Source: Straminergon stramineum
Lineage: Eukaryota; Streptophyta; Bryopsida; Hypnales; Calliergonaceae
Direction of reading: 5' to 3'
NCBI GenBank assembly: GCA_963920665.1
Contig: OY987266.1
Location: 5,895,001-5,959,000, forward strand
Length of the DNA: 64,000 nucleotides
The translations under genes and the position numbers were made by a program. Positions 46,815 through 61,145 of the stretch are shown here, piece after piece. The notes below the pieces were generated by a model that was not told the origin of the DNA, made no database searches, and saw nothing but the letters and a program-made list of their open reading frames with translations. Numbering within the stretch: position 1 is the stretch's first letter; every line of letters begins with the position of its first letter.

Positions 46815-47768
46815 TTAACCCCTAAAGGACCAAATGGTGTTTTTTGACAACATAGCAATTTCGGGCAACTCACTACGAATGGAATTTTTATTTTTTTTCT
46901 TTGAAATTTTCACACAACATGTGCTTGAAGAGTAGCTTTAAGACACAACAATTTTCATAACTTTTGAACACATGGTTAAAAAGTTATTGTATGATATGTT
47001 GTTTTCATTGCTCGGCAGGCAGCTCGGGCAGTAAAAAAAACTTCTTTAAAAATCACTTTTTTTAAAAATAAAAATTTGAAATTTATTTTCCTGATTTACA
47101 TATACATGGAAAGCTTTGAATCATTCCATTTTGATTTATGAGATGAAAGTTATGAAGAGTTTTAGTTGTGGGTAGTTTGTGGGTAGTAATGGAATCTCTA
47201 CTCGAAAATAAACTTTGAAGACCTTTATTTCACTCAATTTTTAATATTTTTGAAAAAAAATAAAAACTTGAGGTGTAGAATGTTTATTACAACCATTTCA
47301 CCATTGGGATTGGCATTTTTCAATTCCATAAATAAATTATTAAAAATTCAGTATTTTGAATCATTCTCTACTTCTTCCAACTTACTATTTTTTTCCTATA
47401 TGTTGTACAATTCCAAATGATCTAAAATTTTTCAAGCATGTAGCCAACATGACTTGAAGAATGAATCCAAAGAGTTACAACCATTTTGGACATTTTTTCA
47501 TAATGATCTGACCTTGTGAAGTGCAACTGCCCGGATTTTTGCAGGGCCAAAAAATGGCTTTTTGTCACTTCAAATGCTAATGTCTTGCAATCCAAACGGT
47601 GAAAATTTCTGAAAATTTTTCCACATCATCCCAAACAAGCGCAATACAAGATCCTACGGTTATATTTGTCCAAAAATGTATTTTTTAATAAAATTTGATA
47701 CTTGTACTAGAGATGATAGTTTTGGAGCGTTTTGGGTGAAAACATAGTCAAATACATTTAGGGGTTAA
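46815..47768 (-). mobile_element. TTAA-flanked inverted-repeat element, copy B
   Basis: Starts TTAACCCCTAAAGGACC and ends ACATTTAGGGGTTAA, 954 bases. Read on the minus strand it aligns with copy A (5993-6927) over its whole length: both ends, the GTTTTCACC..GCTCCA..CTAGTACAAGTA region, and the ATCATACAATAACTT..GTTCAAAAGTTAT..AAAATTTCAAAGAA region at the other end. Flanks outside the TTAA do not repeat. No open frame of transposase size is present. Confidence 0.8.
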
Positions 47769-49233
47769 TGTCAATGAGCAAGTTTTATTGGTTGCTACAA
47801 TAACTTAATTCAACATAGAGCCTTTGAGCCTTGATTTGGAGGTTTTGTCAGGACTACTATTACAATTTGCAAATCATTCATTTGGTGTGGGGCCCAAACC
47901 CAACTTCCATATTTACATTCAAACATCATCACAAATTGTAGTGTAGTAAGCAAGCAACTAGCAACAGCGTGAAGCAACCATAAATCCAACCAAGATAACT
48001 ATAATAATTTTCAATAACAAGCACAAACAAAAAATAGTACATAACATTGCATGGATCAATGAAAATCTTCATCTTTAAGAGATATAGCTCCTACAAAAAA
48101 CCAGACAACTTTGTCGTGATACTCCAAAAACTATGTAATACTCGCGCTCTAACACCCAGCCACGTCAGGTTCCAGCTAGGACTGGCATTTAGGGAGCTTT
48201 GAGGTTTGTAAGCCATTTCATAGACCATGGGGTTTGAATCAAGGATGTGATATTAGAGAAGGTGCTATTATAGAGGGATATGTAACGTGACTAGCCTAAT
48301 ACCAAGGATTGCAATGGCAAGACCATAAACGGGACGGACCATCCAGATGCCCAGATTGCATTCGGCTTCCGAACAAAATTGGCTATGGCCGCGTCCTGCT
48401 TGCCAGGCAGTCGTTTGCAGATTGTCGCCGAGAGCTGCGAACGATGGATGTTGTTTTTACTTCGGATTAGATGCCAACATTTATCTCCGAGGGCTCTGAA
48501 GATTGTTGTATTGAAATAGAGCAGAGAGAGAAACCCGGTGCGCAGGGAAGGTTCACTGCCTCGAATATCCGATTGCTGTTCGTCAAATTCGTGGAACTGT
48601 CATTTCTGTGTTTTCTGATTTGGATCTCGAGGAAATTCGACCTCAATGCGTGTTTCTGATCATGGCCCGGAAGTGCAGGAAAGCATTAATATATATTTCC
48701 ATGGCAACGGGAGAAAACTCTGTCAAGTCCTCTTGCATCCTAAACGTAACGCGAAGCAATTAGTAGAGCAATCTTGGATTTGTTGTAAATTAAAACATAA
48801 CTCGACATGGAGATGATGAATCCCATGGCTGACAGACGCTGAGTCTTTAACGTGAGCGAGTATGGGATCGCAAATAGCAATGTTGCCTCAGAACACGGTA
48901 ACGACTTGTTCCTGCGTGAAATGATCTCCGTTAGGTCGGATTGATGGAGTGACTGAATCTGTGAACATGTCATAGTATTTCTTGTCTCCTTTGTTAGCAT
49001 CGAGCCTGCGAGAACATTGTAATAAGAATTTGTACTTGCGTTATAAGTAAACACTATTGCGGGTCGAATTGATGAAGGAGTGACTTGATTTGCGAATGAC
49101 ATGTCTTTGTATTTTTGTCTCCGCTGTTAGCATGGAGCCTCTGAGAATATCGTAACATGGATTCTTACTTAAGCTGGGAGAAACGGTATTGATAATGTTG
49201 AAAATATTGAAATTAGCTAATAATTAGCACGCC
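47769..49233. other. Spacer and probable 5' region of the ECHIDNA gene
   Basis: From about 48100 the composition is less AT-rich. No conserved coding exon was found upstream of 49234. A 129-bp tandem duplication (48931-49174) lies directly before the first coding exon. The segment may contain the promoter and untranslated exons. Confidence 0.4.
48931..49174. repeat. Two-copy tandem duplication, period about 129 bp
   Basis: GTCG(G/A)ATTGATG, GGAGTGACT, GTCTC(C)..GTTAGCAT, GAGCCT and GAGAA-AT-GTAA occur twice in the same order, first near 48934 then near 49063. The copies have diverged moderately. Confidence 0.6.
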
Positions 49234-50995
<1,762 letters not shown>

Positions 50996-53900
50996 CCAAA
51001 CATTGATAGGAAGCGTCACCAAATATTTACTTGCTGACAGGTAATATTGAATTCCATATCTGCATAACTTGCCTCTCATATGAGATAAACTACAGTAAGT
51101 AAAAAGCTTTTAAGCAGATCAAATCACATTTAAAACTCAAACAATTTAGGACTACTCGGACTTTCAAGGTAAACTGATACTGATTTATCCTATGCAAAAT
51201 TTGTATTACTAAAAAACTTATTTTTTTGGAAATTATTACAAGGTAATAATATTTCAACCTACACTAATTTGAAATTATGTGACTTTGGTAAATTAGTCAC
51301 ATGCACTAATAGGATAAATAAGTGTTGTTAATAGGAGTACAACTGTATATGGTACAAAAATTCACTATTACAATGAGGAGTTAACTATCCAGCCTAGTTC
51401 TCATGAGTGTGCTTTACACAATAACTATTGTAGCATGTAAGGCTAAAAATTGGCTTGTCGCTAATTTTGTGCATTCATGAGCTAAATGAACAACCACAAA
51501 ACTAAGAACCCTGTGATAGACCCTCACTTTATCAACAAAGAACTCAAAGCTTGAAACATGAGAACCAAGAGTCATACGAAAGGATACAAATGAATAGTAC
51601 CCTCCACCTTCCGAACTACTTGACATCTATTGGTTTATATTGGAGCCACTTTATACTACATATATCCAAGTCAAAATGCCATAGGAGTGAGTGGCTAAAC
51701 TTTATTGAGAGTCCATTGAAATGAATTGAAAATAGGCAATTAAATATAAGAATAAGAGCCTTTGGCTAGCCATAGTGTGAAGCTTTCAATGGCCAAGCTA
51801 AAAGTCCAAATTGCTGGCAATGAACTCCTACATCCTCTTGACTTGGACTGTCATAGTGTGAAGCCTCTAGACGCCAAGACCAATTATGAATCCAAACACA
51901 TACAATTTTTTAGGCTTCTGTCAATCTCTCTCCACATTAATTCATCCAATTTCTAAAATTTTTGTCACCTTCTCAAATCATGAATTCTAGAAAGGAATAC
52001 ATTCTTGTACTACTTTTGGTTTTTATGGTCATAAAGTTTGTCATTGTGGACATTGGGGCATTGTAAAAACTTTGGCATAACAACCATTCTAGTATGAAAC
52101 GTCACCCATTTGTCAATTCCTACAACCAAAAGATTAAAAAAAATGAGAAAGGAGTCAAAAACATCCTTGGAAAAACAATCACAATACATGCTTTCATCAT
52201 CAAATAAAGCATTAGAGAAGAATTTGGTTTTCAACATGCCTAGTACTTTTGGTCTCAAAATTAATATTTTGATTTTTGTAAATGTATATAAAAATAATTT
52301 TGTTGTCACCATCAGGATTGCCATTGGAAATGTGGACCAATTGGGTGGACATGTGGTACAACCAAGTTGGCACTAACTACACGCATGCAAATCAATGTGG
52401 ATGTTGTGTTGTACCTTCCATGTTAGCAAAGAAGCATTAAAGGCAATGGGGACGGGTTGGAAAAAAGAGTATTGTGGCTACTATTTTAATGCAAGACAAT
52501 CTTGGCTTGGTGTACTTTTGTTGGCAACAATGTTAATTTCATACAACCTAAGGGACAAGTAAATGATATCATCTTTGTACATTGTTTTCTCATGACTTCC
52601 TATTGAGGGGTGGTAGCACTTTAGAAATCTAATGTCATGGCCTAAAGCTCCATGTGGCAACAATTGTATTGGGATTTCTTGGCAATTTCTAGAGGGTCAT
52701 TTATAATAATAGCTAATTTTGATTTGGGCATCTCTAGACTTGAATTGTGCTCTATTGACTATGAAGTATATAAATGGAAGTCAATAGTGGCATTGTTTAT
52801 TGAGCAAAAGTAAGTAGAAAATGTGTCCATTGAATACAAAGGCTTCCCATCTAATTTTGGAGATTAGATTTCAAACCCTAATGATGATCTTAGAAGGGGG
52901 TCATTAAGGCATATAAGATTTTTTTAAAATTTGATGGCTTCTCGATCATAGTCTGGATTTCCGTTCCTATCAAACCTAAACTCCCATTGAAAAGTGTTGC
53001 CATGTAGGCATTTTGGAGGAAGAGGGCCTTTTGAACTTTGCCTTCTAGATTAAAAGGTCTGGAGGCTAAATTCTTGGTTTCTTTTAATCATTAGGAAAAA
53101 AATGAGTCCTAAAAGGGGCAACTTTCCTTTGAGAAGTTCCCCTCAATAGAAGTCATAGCCCCTTTGAGGAACAATGGCTACTATTCATCATCAATGATGA
53201 ATAGTGCCACAATAAAAAAAATATGAAAAAATGGAAAATTTGAAAAAATGTTAAAAAATATAAAAATTTTAATACAAAAATATTGAAATAATAATTTAAA
53301 TAATAATATAAAAAATAGCAGTCTGACATGGTTGCACTAATGCTACATGGACTCTCAAAATTCTGTAATTTTGAATTTATTTTCATAATCATTATTTTTA
53401 TATTTTTTAAATCTTGAAATTGAACTATATTGTGCTTGATATACCCAATAGTTTACTAATTTTTTTATTTTTTGTAGAGCGAGAGTTCCTTATCCTACTA
53501 TCCAGGACTCACAGCCCCTTCGTGGACTCATATTTTTCTTAATGTTGATTGGTGGAAATTGATGACCTCTTGATCGGCTATGACCGTAGTGTCAAGTGCC
53601 CCTTGGACTTAACATGACTATAATAGAGGCACAAAAGTCTTCCCTGGGTTCATTGTGAGTGACCTAAGTGGTATTATCACCAAATCATATCTTATCTTTA
53701 CATAGCTACATTGTAGATTTATTCTAAAATAAACTAATAATTACTTAAAGTTTAGAAATAAAATTACTCTTGGAAAATACATGATTCTAAATTTTAAATT
53801 CTTTTTCCACATAGCAAATTTATAAAAATCTATATTTACATTTATATTTCAATTTGCATAATTTCAAATTTTAGGCCTTAGAATTCTCATTTTTTATTGT

Positions 53901-54363
53901 CTATTTAGGCTATTATATTTTGTCAATTTGATTTTGTAGCTATAGGAAATGCAATGGATTTGTATATAAAGTGTCACTTACTAAGCTTTATACATTGGAT
54001 ATCTGAGTATTGTAACTAGATTTGGCAAAACTAATGATACTAATATAATCAAATGTACAAAACTAGTGAACTTTGAGGGTCAAAAAACGATTTTTTTTTG
54101 TATAAAGTATTCCATTTTACAAGATTTAGGTTTGCCAACAATTCAACCTTAACTTTCTCTATTTGAATTCTGAAAGTTTTTGTTAATGGAAATAATATGT
54201 GCACAGAGATGGCTTCTATATATGTGCAATAAAATTTTAAATATTCATCATCAAAGATTTCCAATCAATTCTCATATAAAACCATGAAATGTAACAAAAA
54301 AATCAACAAAATAAAGTGAAAGTTTTCGAAATGGAAATTGAATATGCTTAATTGAGATCAATG
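50996..54363. other. AT-rich intergenic spacer
   Basis: No gene is supported. Short frames such as 52010-52324 (minus) are hydrophobic or low complexity. Very AT-rich stretches lie near 53210-53420. Confidence 0.45.
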
Positions 54364-54597
54364 TTTTTTTTCCAGCAATTTGTCATTAATTTGCTCCAAG
54401 ACAATGGGCCCTGCACCGAGCATGTATAGTAAAATCTTGGATGAAATCACCAAATTGTGGATGAAAATAGAATTAAAGATATGTTATATGTGCTAATGTG
54501 ATATTCTCTATCTAATATGTGGATGAATGCTGAAATTTGTAGCACCACTGTAACATTTAATATCGCCACTTTGGCACTTCCCCCAAAATGAAAAAAC
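54364..54597. repeat. Dispersed repeat, copy 2 (partner at 36245-36552)
   Basis: Same orientation and word order as the copy at 36245-36552, including GTGGATGAATGCTGAAATTT and CGCCACTTTGGCACTTC. It begins next to a T8 run where the other copy begins next to a G11 run. Confidence 0.65.
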
Positions 54598-54727
54598 TAA
54601 CCTGATCGAGATTTCATGAAAATGCAGTATTAATTACAAATGACAAAATTTGTCAAATGTCAAGAAATTAGTGTGGGGCAACCCAATTTCACTATTTAGT
54701 GTAGGCAGTCTGCATCTTTATTGGACC

Positions 54728-54751
54728 CTACTGTACTGTACTGTACAGTAG
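54728..54751. repeat. Near-palindrome built from ACTGT units
   Basis: CTACTGTACTGTACTGTACA followed by GTAG is almost its own reverse complement over 24 bases. It lies about 0.8 kb beyond the 3' end of the SKA3-like gene. Confidence 0.5.
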
Positions 54752-55584
54752 CTACTCAACACGGCTCCAAAGAAGACAGGCCTGAGGGCACTGACTGATC
54801 ATCGCAGGAAGAGTTTTGATCAGGGTATCTCATAACATCCAGATTCCAGAATTTTGAACACCAGATCCCCGAAGTTAATAAAGCCTTGAGACAAACAGGA
54901 CTACCGTTAGTGGTTAATGTTTACACCCACACGTTTGAGTTTTAAACAGAGATTAGAGGGTTGTACAATCCCGCCACAGTTTGTTGAGTCAGGAGAACGA
55001 CGTAAAAGATGGCACAAATAATTCAACCTCACTTTGTCTTGATTATTAGACCTGGTCTCCAAATCACCAACTAACCTCCAGAAGTTCTGCCGTATCAATC
55101 AAGCCTCCAGGAACCCCACCGTCTTCTCAGGAACAGAATAGTACGCAGTACCATGTCCTAATTTCCTCCCTTTCCTTCACTGTTTACTAACTTCCTTCCT
55201 CCCTACTTCGTCATTCAGTTCCACTACAGCACCCAGGGTCATCAGAGATGAACACCAACTTGGTCGCCACTGGATTCTGCTGAATACTCCTTAAACCTCT
55301 TTCCAATACCACGTCCTTATTGTATCACCCCATTTTGCCAGTGACTTCTAATTCAACTGCTGTGTGGTAATTTTCGAGTCACAAAAGTCATACAGCCCTC
55401 AAACACGTATTCGGTAAGTAGTCATGCCGTTAGTATTTTGAGTTACAAGCTTATCGACGTTAATTAAAAACCATGCTTTTGCTTTAGACCCTGCAAAAAA
55501 AGTGAAGATGAAAAAAATCAATTCAGTCAGTCTGCAATAAGTTACATCATTGCATCTACTTATTCTATAATTGAGCACATCAAG

Positions 55585-58559
55585 CTAGAGTGCTATAGCC
55601 GCAACTTTTTGCTTCAGAAACCGCTCTTCACTGCGAAGGGATTCTTGATTATGAACATCGTCCGGTCACTCAAAAAAGAAGCATGAATAAATAATGCTTA
55701 AAGAGAGTACCTAGTCCAAGAGCTTGAACATCTTCTTGATCAAGAACAAATTGGTTTGTGTGCTGTTTCCCCATGCTACGCTGCTTTATTAACTCATTGA
55801 TTTTGGTGACTGTATCGTTAAGTTCCTGATAGAACATGAGAGCCATATGAGAGCGTCAGGAATCATGAGTGATTTGACGAGGAAATGAACCTAAGTGACT
55901 GCAAAGATCAAACTCCAGCTACAAAAATGACCAAGGACAAAAATATTACAAAGACGGAACAAGATGCATACTCTCAGATACGCTTGCAAAACAACAGCAC
56001 ATTGAAGATAGGTACTCGAGGATAAAAGCTCGGCACTACCTGCATTGAAACCTGAAGCTTTATCCATATGGGAGCGTTGTCGTATTGTGCACTCGTCACT
56101 TCATCTAACAATGCCACTTTCTTGGTTTCTGAGCATTGAACAGGCACATCTGAATCACATGACACATGACGGTTACTCCAGTGAGAAATCTACGTTCTTT
56201 CACCTGAACCTACGAGTTGTTGACCGACAAATAAAGTATCAGGCTCAATTAAACTGTGAGATAAAAGGGTTAATAAAATACCCAAACTTTTCACTCGAGG
56301 GATTGCCGTCATCGTGTACTTAAGATGTTATGCTCAGAGTCAGAAGAGAAACTACATAACAGTTGGTGAATAAACCTTTTTTAGAAATAGTACAAGTTGG
56401 TGCTGAATTCTTAGTTCCAATGCCGTACTCGCTTCCAAATTTATCAGAGATAACTGGTCCGAGGTGCCTATCATCATTTCCATAAGTTGACCCAAATTTT
56501 GTTGTCGGTATACTAGGAGGTGGTGGAAGTTTTACTTCTGCTTCGGAATTCCAGTGACTGCCGTACTTTGTCTTTAAACTATCTTCCTCAGCCATCACCC
56601 ATCTGCAATGATTTCTCAAAAACGTCAAGAAATTTAGCATCTTCCAAAGATTGCTAACCTCAGCCCATAGATTGCTCTTGGACAAGGAGACAAAAAAATC
56701 AGTCCAGAACCAGCAACAGTCTACGACGCATGTAGTGAGGGCATCATTGTATTATGGTGTCCTTATGTCCTTGTACAACTTTTAGATATTTGAAAAGGCT
56801 CTGAACAACACAGTCACATCATTCGGTACAGACAGGATTACTTTGAGCTTATCTTGGAATCTTCCCTTGGTGGCGATTCTGCAAATGTCAGTTTATATTG
56901 AGGTGGGTGAACAGTGCCAGATCCCTCCCCAGGTTCCTCTGAAAATGTCCAGGATACAACGTCAGAATATTATATACAAATGTCATTTCTTAGTGAACAC
57001 TACAATCGGTGAAGACTACCATGAAAATAGTATGAGAAGTTCCAGACAAACTGCATACGCTTGCGTCAGTTTGAACCCTAGGTTAATTTGCTTTATTCTA
57101 TCCTTGAGAATTGCATGTAGCAGTAACAAAGTAAAGCATATAATTGACCACATCACGTCAAACTGTTCAACAAGCTAGCACTTCCACTCTGAATTTAAAA
57201 ACAAGCGTAGTACAGTGCTAAAATATTAATTTGAAAATATTCCACTCACCTTGACCAGCCAGCGCAGAGAGACTGGTTGCCGAAATACCAAGGCTTTCCA
57301 GATTCCCAAGGTCTCCAAGGTCGCTAAATCTGCTCTAAGCTTAGGAACAATAATCAACAACTAAAATAACAATCTTCACAAGAAATCGTTCAGTAAGGAA
57401 TTAATTCATAAACAATTCATGCATTACACAGGAAAATATTATGTGAGGATACAAAGGACTGTACTCAGCGTCTTTTTTCACACTCCTGGTTTCATGTGAG
57501 AGAACCATGGGAGTTACAACAGATGCTTCATAGTCATTGGTTGAAGATGCAGTAGCCCCAGATCTTTGTGGAGAAATTGCCTCGACTGGATTTCGCGAAT
57601 CTGTCTCAATTTCCTTATGTGAGGGATCCTCCATAACCTCGCCAATATACTTGGGTGCTTCCACTGCAAAAAATCAGAACGTCCTTAGACTCAACGGAAG
57701 ACACCATTGTCAATATTGATCCCGTCTCAAAGCTATAATAAATGTAGAGGATGACAATCGTTCACCTTGCAACCGTTCCAACTTAGAAATGAACTTGAGA
57801 CGCTAATCATAACCGCTGGATAGCACTTCAAGCTGATAGTATTCAGCCCTACACTTATCTCTAAAATTGCAACATCCATTCCAAATATTGCAAAGTTAGT
57901 TATCATATGAATAGCACCTGGGGAGTAACCATACTGCTGCAGTTGGAGTTCCAATTTGCGGATGCCGTCCTCATTCGTTTTATACAAAGCATCGCAGTGC
58001 ACTATAAGCTCCTCAAATGATAGTGTGTCTGTTGTTCTCTCCTCTAGTTGTTGTAACTCCGCCAGAGCAGAAGAGACATCATCATTCAGATCTTCTAAGA
58101 AAATATCGAAGTTGTCACCTGATCAGATGATATTCACAACCGTAACAGCATTACTATCTCAATTTCGAATGATGAGAGGTTGCCTGCTGACTCATGAACA
58201 AGTGAGCAGGATGAACGGTGCAATGAAATAGATTAAATAAAATGAAGCTGAAATACCAAATGTTGTGATCAAATTCGGCCCACTCTCCAAGTGCAAGAAC
58301 TAAGAAGAAAACAGATTCTCAGGGTAAACCTTCTGACACTGACTGATAGCAAATTGAAAAGTGATCAGATTCTCACATCATACATCGTTTACTCATTGAA
58401 ACAAATTCTCTTCTCACCTTTTGATTCTGGCTCCGGCTTTCGTTGAACAATGGCGTGCAGTGACGCACAGCTTTTCTGAAGTTCTGTACAGTATTGATTC
58501 AATTGATTGCACCAGGCAGTAGCCAAAGTCGATGTGCTAGGCAACCTCTGAGACGCCAT
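55585..58559 (-). CDS. SKA3: SKA3-like spindle and kinetochore-associated protein
   Basis: SKA3 is part of the Ska complex, which couples outer kinetochores to microtubules in mitosis. Ten exons join in phase: 58418-58559, 57918-58118, 57465-57663, 57250-57329, a proposed 16-nt micro-exon 56659-56674, 56376-56602, 56040-56149, 55711-55825 and 55585-55643 (nine listed; a further small exon is possible), about 385 residues against 412 in human. The N-terminal helical part reads LATAWCNQLNQYCTELQKSC and continues FLEDLNDDVSSALAELQQLE, ending in LELQLQQYGYSPG, equivalent to the family's FQKYGYSP. A disordered Ser/Pro region follows, then EFSDLGDLGNLESLGISATS (family LSDFGLERY), YGLRWVMAEED, and a C-terminal helix (ELNDTVTKINELIKQRS). 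Start is the first ATG, MASQRLPSTS. The identification rests on these motifs and their order, not on an alignment. Confidence 0.72.
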
Positions 58560-59549
58560 TTGTGAACGAAGTCACAATTTGACCTAGGTCTACTACAACA
58601 AGCAGGATTTGATCTCAAATCAAGAACATCGATGAAAGCGTGAAAGACCACGAGTCAAGACAAAGAATCGTCCTCGCAGACCACTACATTCAAAATAATC
58701 GCGGAAAATAAGTTCCGCACAAATCTCCCTGAGCTGTCACGCATTGTACGAAGGAGTTCCTCATTGATGAAAAACCTGCCAAGTTAACGTATGCGAAGTT
58801 CTATAGAAAATTGAACAGAAGGCAAATGAACCCCTGAAAAAACAAGACAGCGAAAATACACATTTTTCGAAAGAAAACATCATCAAGAACCGAAATCGCA
58901 GTGAGCACTACTGGACGACCGAATCGAAGAACGCCATAGCCATGGCCGTTGACGAAGTTCAAACTTGTCGGACTTCCACATTTGGAGGGACGTCCGAGGA
59001 CAAGGAACACGACGGGAACACGACGGGAACACGGAGGGAACGAGAAGGAAGCAGTGCGATGGAAAACATTTGTCGGTAAGCACCCAAAAGCAATCCATCA
59101 TAGTTCCCATTATTATATAAGAAAACTTGTTGAAGGGTCTTGTTGGTAGTTAGAAGGAAATTTTAGATTCTTTAAGAATGCATTTTTTGGACATTGTATG
59201 AATAAACTATGAATTTTTAAAGTGTTGAAAATAGATGTTTCTAAAACCAACCCTAGACTCTCATGGATAAGTGGGAGTACATTTTAGGCAAGAATATCTA
59301 CGGGTTAGTTTTAGAAAGAGGTCACTTTTGGGGGTAGTTACCTTATCCATGTCATTAGTCTTGAATCATTACACAGACATACATCGATAAACCTTTATTT
59401 CTATGAACCTACTTCTATTTCTCTACCCAAAAATATAGGCATAAATGAAGGCATGGATATACTCACTTTAGTCATGTCGTGTAAACTCTAATAAAAAGTG
59501 TAAAAAATAATAGATTTAATTTAAATGTTATGAAATATTGCCCTCTATC
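58560..59549. other. Spacer upstream of the SKA3-like gene
   Basis: Presumed promoter near the gene, then AT-rich spacer. Short tandem CGGGAACACGA words occur near 59010-59030. No gene is supported. Confidence 0.45.
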
Positions 59550-61145
59550 ACTACAAGAAAACACGGTTTTATATGACTATATGTTCGGTTTCACTCGAAA
59601 ATGACTGTGAATTCCATAATTGCACTAGAGTCTCGCTGTCCACAATGTCTGAGTCATTCTGAAGTCATTGATCATGTCTGGCAAATGAAGTTGTAACGGA
59701 GTGTGATATGAGTTGCGGACATTCATATGAAATGGTGTTAATAAGACTAGGAGGAAAGCAGAGTATCCTACATGGATGCTAAAGTCATTAACAACAATTG
59801 GATTGTCATTGACTGCGACTACCAACAATTCTTTTGCGACTTCAGAATGCCTTCAAGTTGGAAAGAGGCTTCCTTGTGTTTTTTGTAAAAAGTGTGGGCA
59901 AGGCACAGGGCTATCCGAGACAACATTTATGAAGGTGCACTGGGATGCGATTGCAACGTGACTATTGCATGACTCCAATACGACTACAACGTCTATTTTT
60001 GGGCAAGCTACAACTTTTTGTGCAATTTAAGAACAAGTAGGGCAGTTTACTAACATGGACTTTAGTGACTCTCTAATGACTACAATGCGACTATGAAGGC
60101 AACAAAAAAACATGCAAGCCGTTAGGCTGTACAAGCGTATGACACCTAGCATCACTGTGGTCTCACTCTATTGTCCCTTCAACACACCATGTGGGTCTAT
60201 AAGAATTTGATTTGTAGGCCAAACTCTTCTTGCACTGGCAGGAGCAGGTACTCCGTGTGGGTCAAGAGAAAGATCAAAGTGCATACAATATATGACTATA
60301 CAAGATATATTTGCTTCCTTTCTTTTGTTAGTACTCTACAAATAGAAGATTTTTTGGGATCATAACACGCTTAATTTGCACATACGCCAAAAGCAAACAA
60401 CACCTCTATGTTGAAATGGCTACTTCAATGTCCTATGAGGCTAGATGGCACAACTACACCGCCTTTGCGGTATCACTCTTGAATAACTAACTGCAACTTG
60501 GGGGGAGAATCTTCAAACAACTACTCCTATGGAACTATTATATAAAAAAATGATGACCTTCCTATATGCTTTCTAACTATGTTGTTTACATAAAACCTCC
60601 TTGGAATCTAACCAGCTCATTAGTGAACCGAATCAAAAGATGCCAAGCAACTAAAATAGCACATACATGTGATGTTGTAATCAACCAACATCTTTTTCTT
60701 TAAAATCATGCATTGTCGATAGCCAGCCTTTCGATTTGTTGGTGTACATTGTCTTTGTCCTCAAGGTCCATTTCTATGATTTGTTAAACTTCTATTGATA
60801 TGCCAATGAAGACTTCTAGAAACTTGCACCATTGTCATTATACTACTTTTGAATAATTCATATAATTCACATTTGAATTACTAGGGTCCCAACAAACATA
60901 CACTAAAGTATTTAGATGGAGTCAACAATAGTTGTTGAGTCCCATTTCTCCTTTATACAGACGACAACATCGCAACTCTGGTGCCACTATGGAATGACTT
61001 CCTACGACTACCAAATGACTATTCATAAGCCTTGGACTATTGTGCACCTACTCTACTATTACTTCGGTGCATTGTACATTTTGATTCATTATGCAATTTG
61101 CAAACATCTTGTGTAGCCATTATTACACTTTCCTTGTATGAAGTG
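59550..61145 (+). mobile_element. CACTA-type transposon remnant
   Basis: CACTACAAGAAAACACGG at 59550 is the canonical plant CACTA (EnSpm) terminal sequence. The next 1.5 kb is studded with GACTAC, GACTAT and GACTGC words, often preceded by T or C (near 59599, 59810, 59958, 59980, 60080, 60293, 60998, 61015), as in CACTA subterminal repeats. A matching TTTTCTTGTAGTG end was not found. CTTTCCTTGTATGAAGTG near 61126 may be its decayed form, so the right boundary is tentative. There is no transposase frame. Confidence 0.6.
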
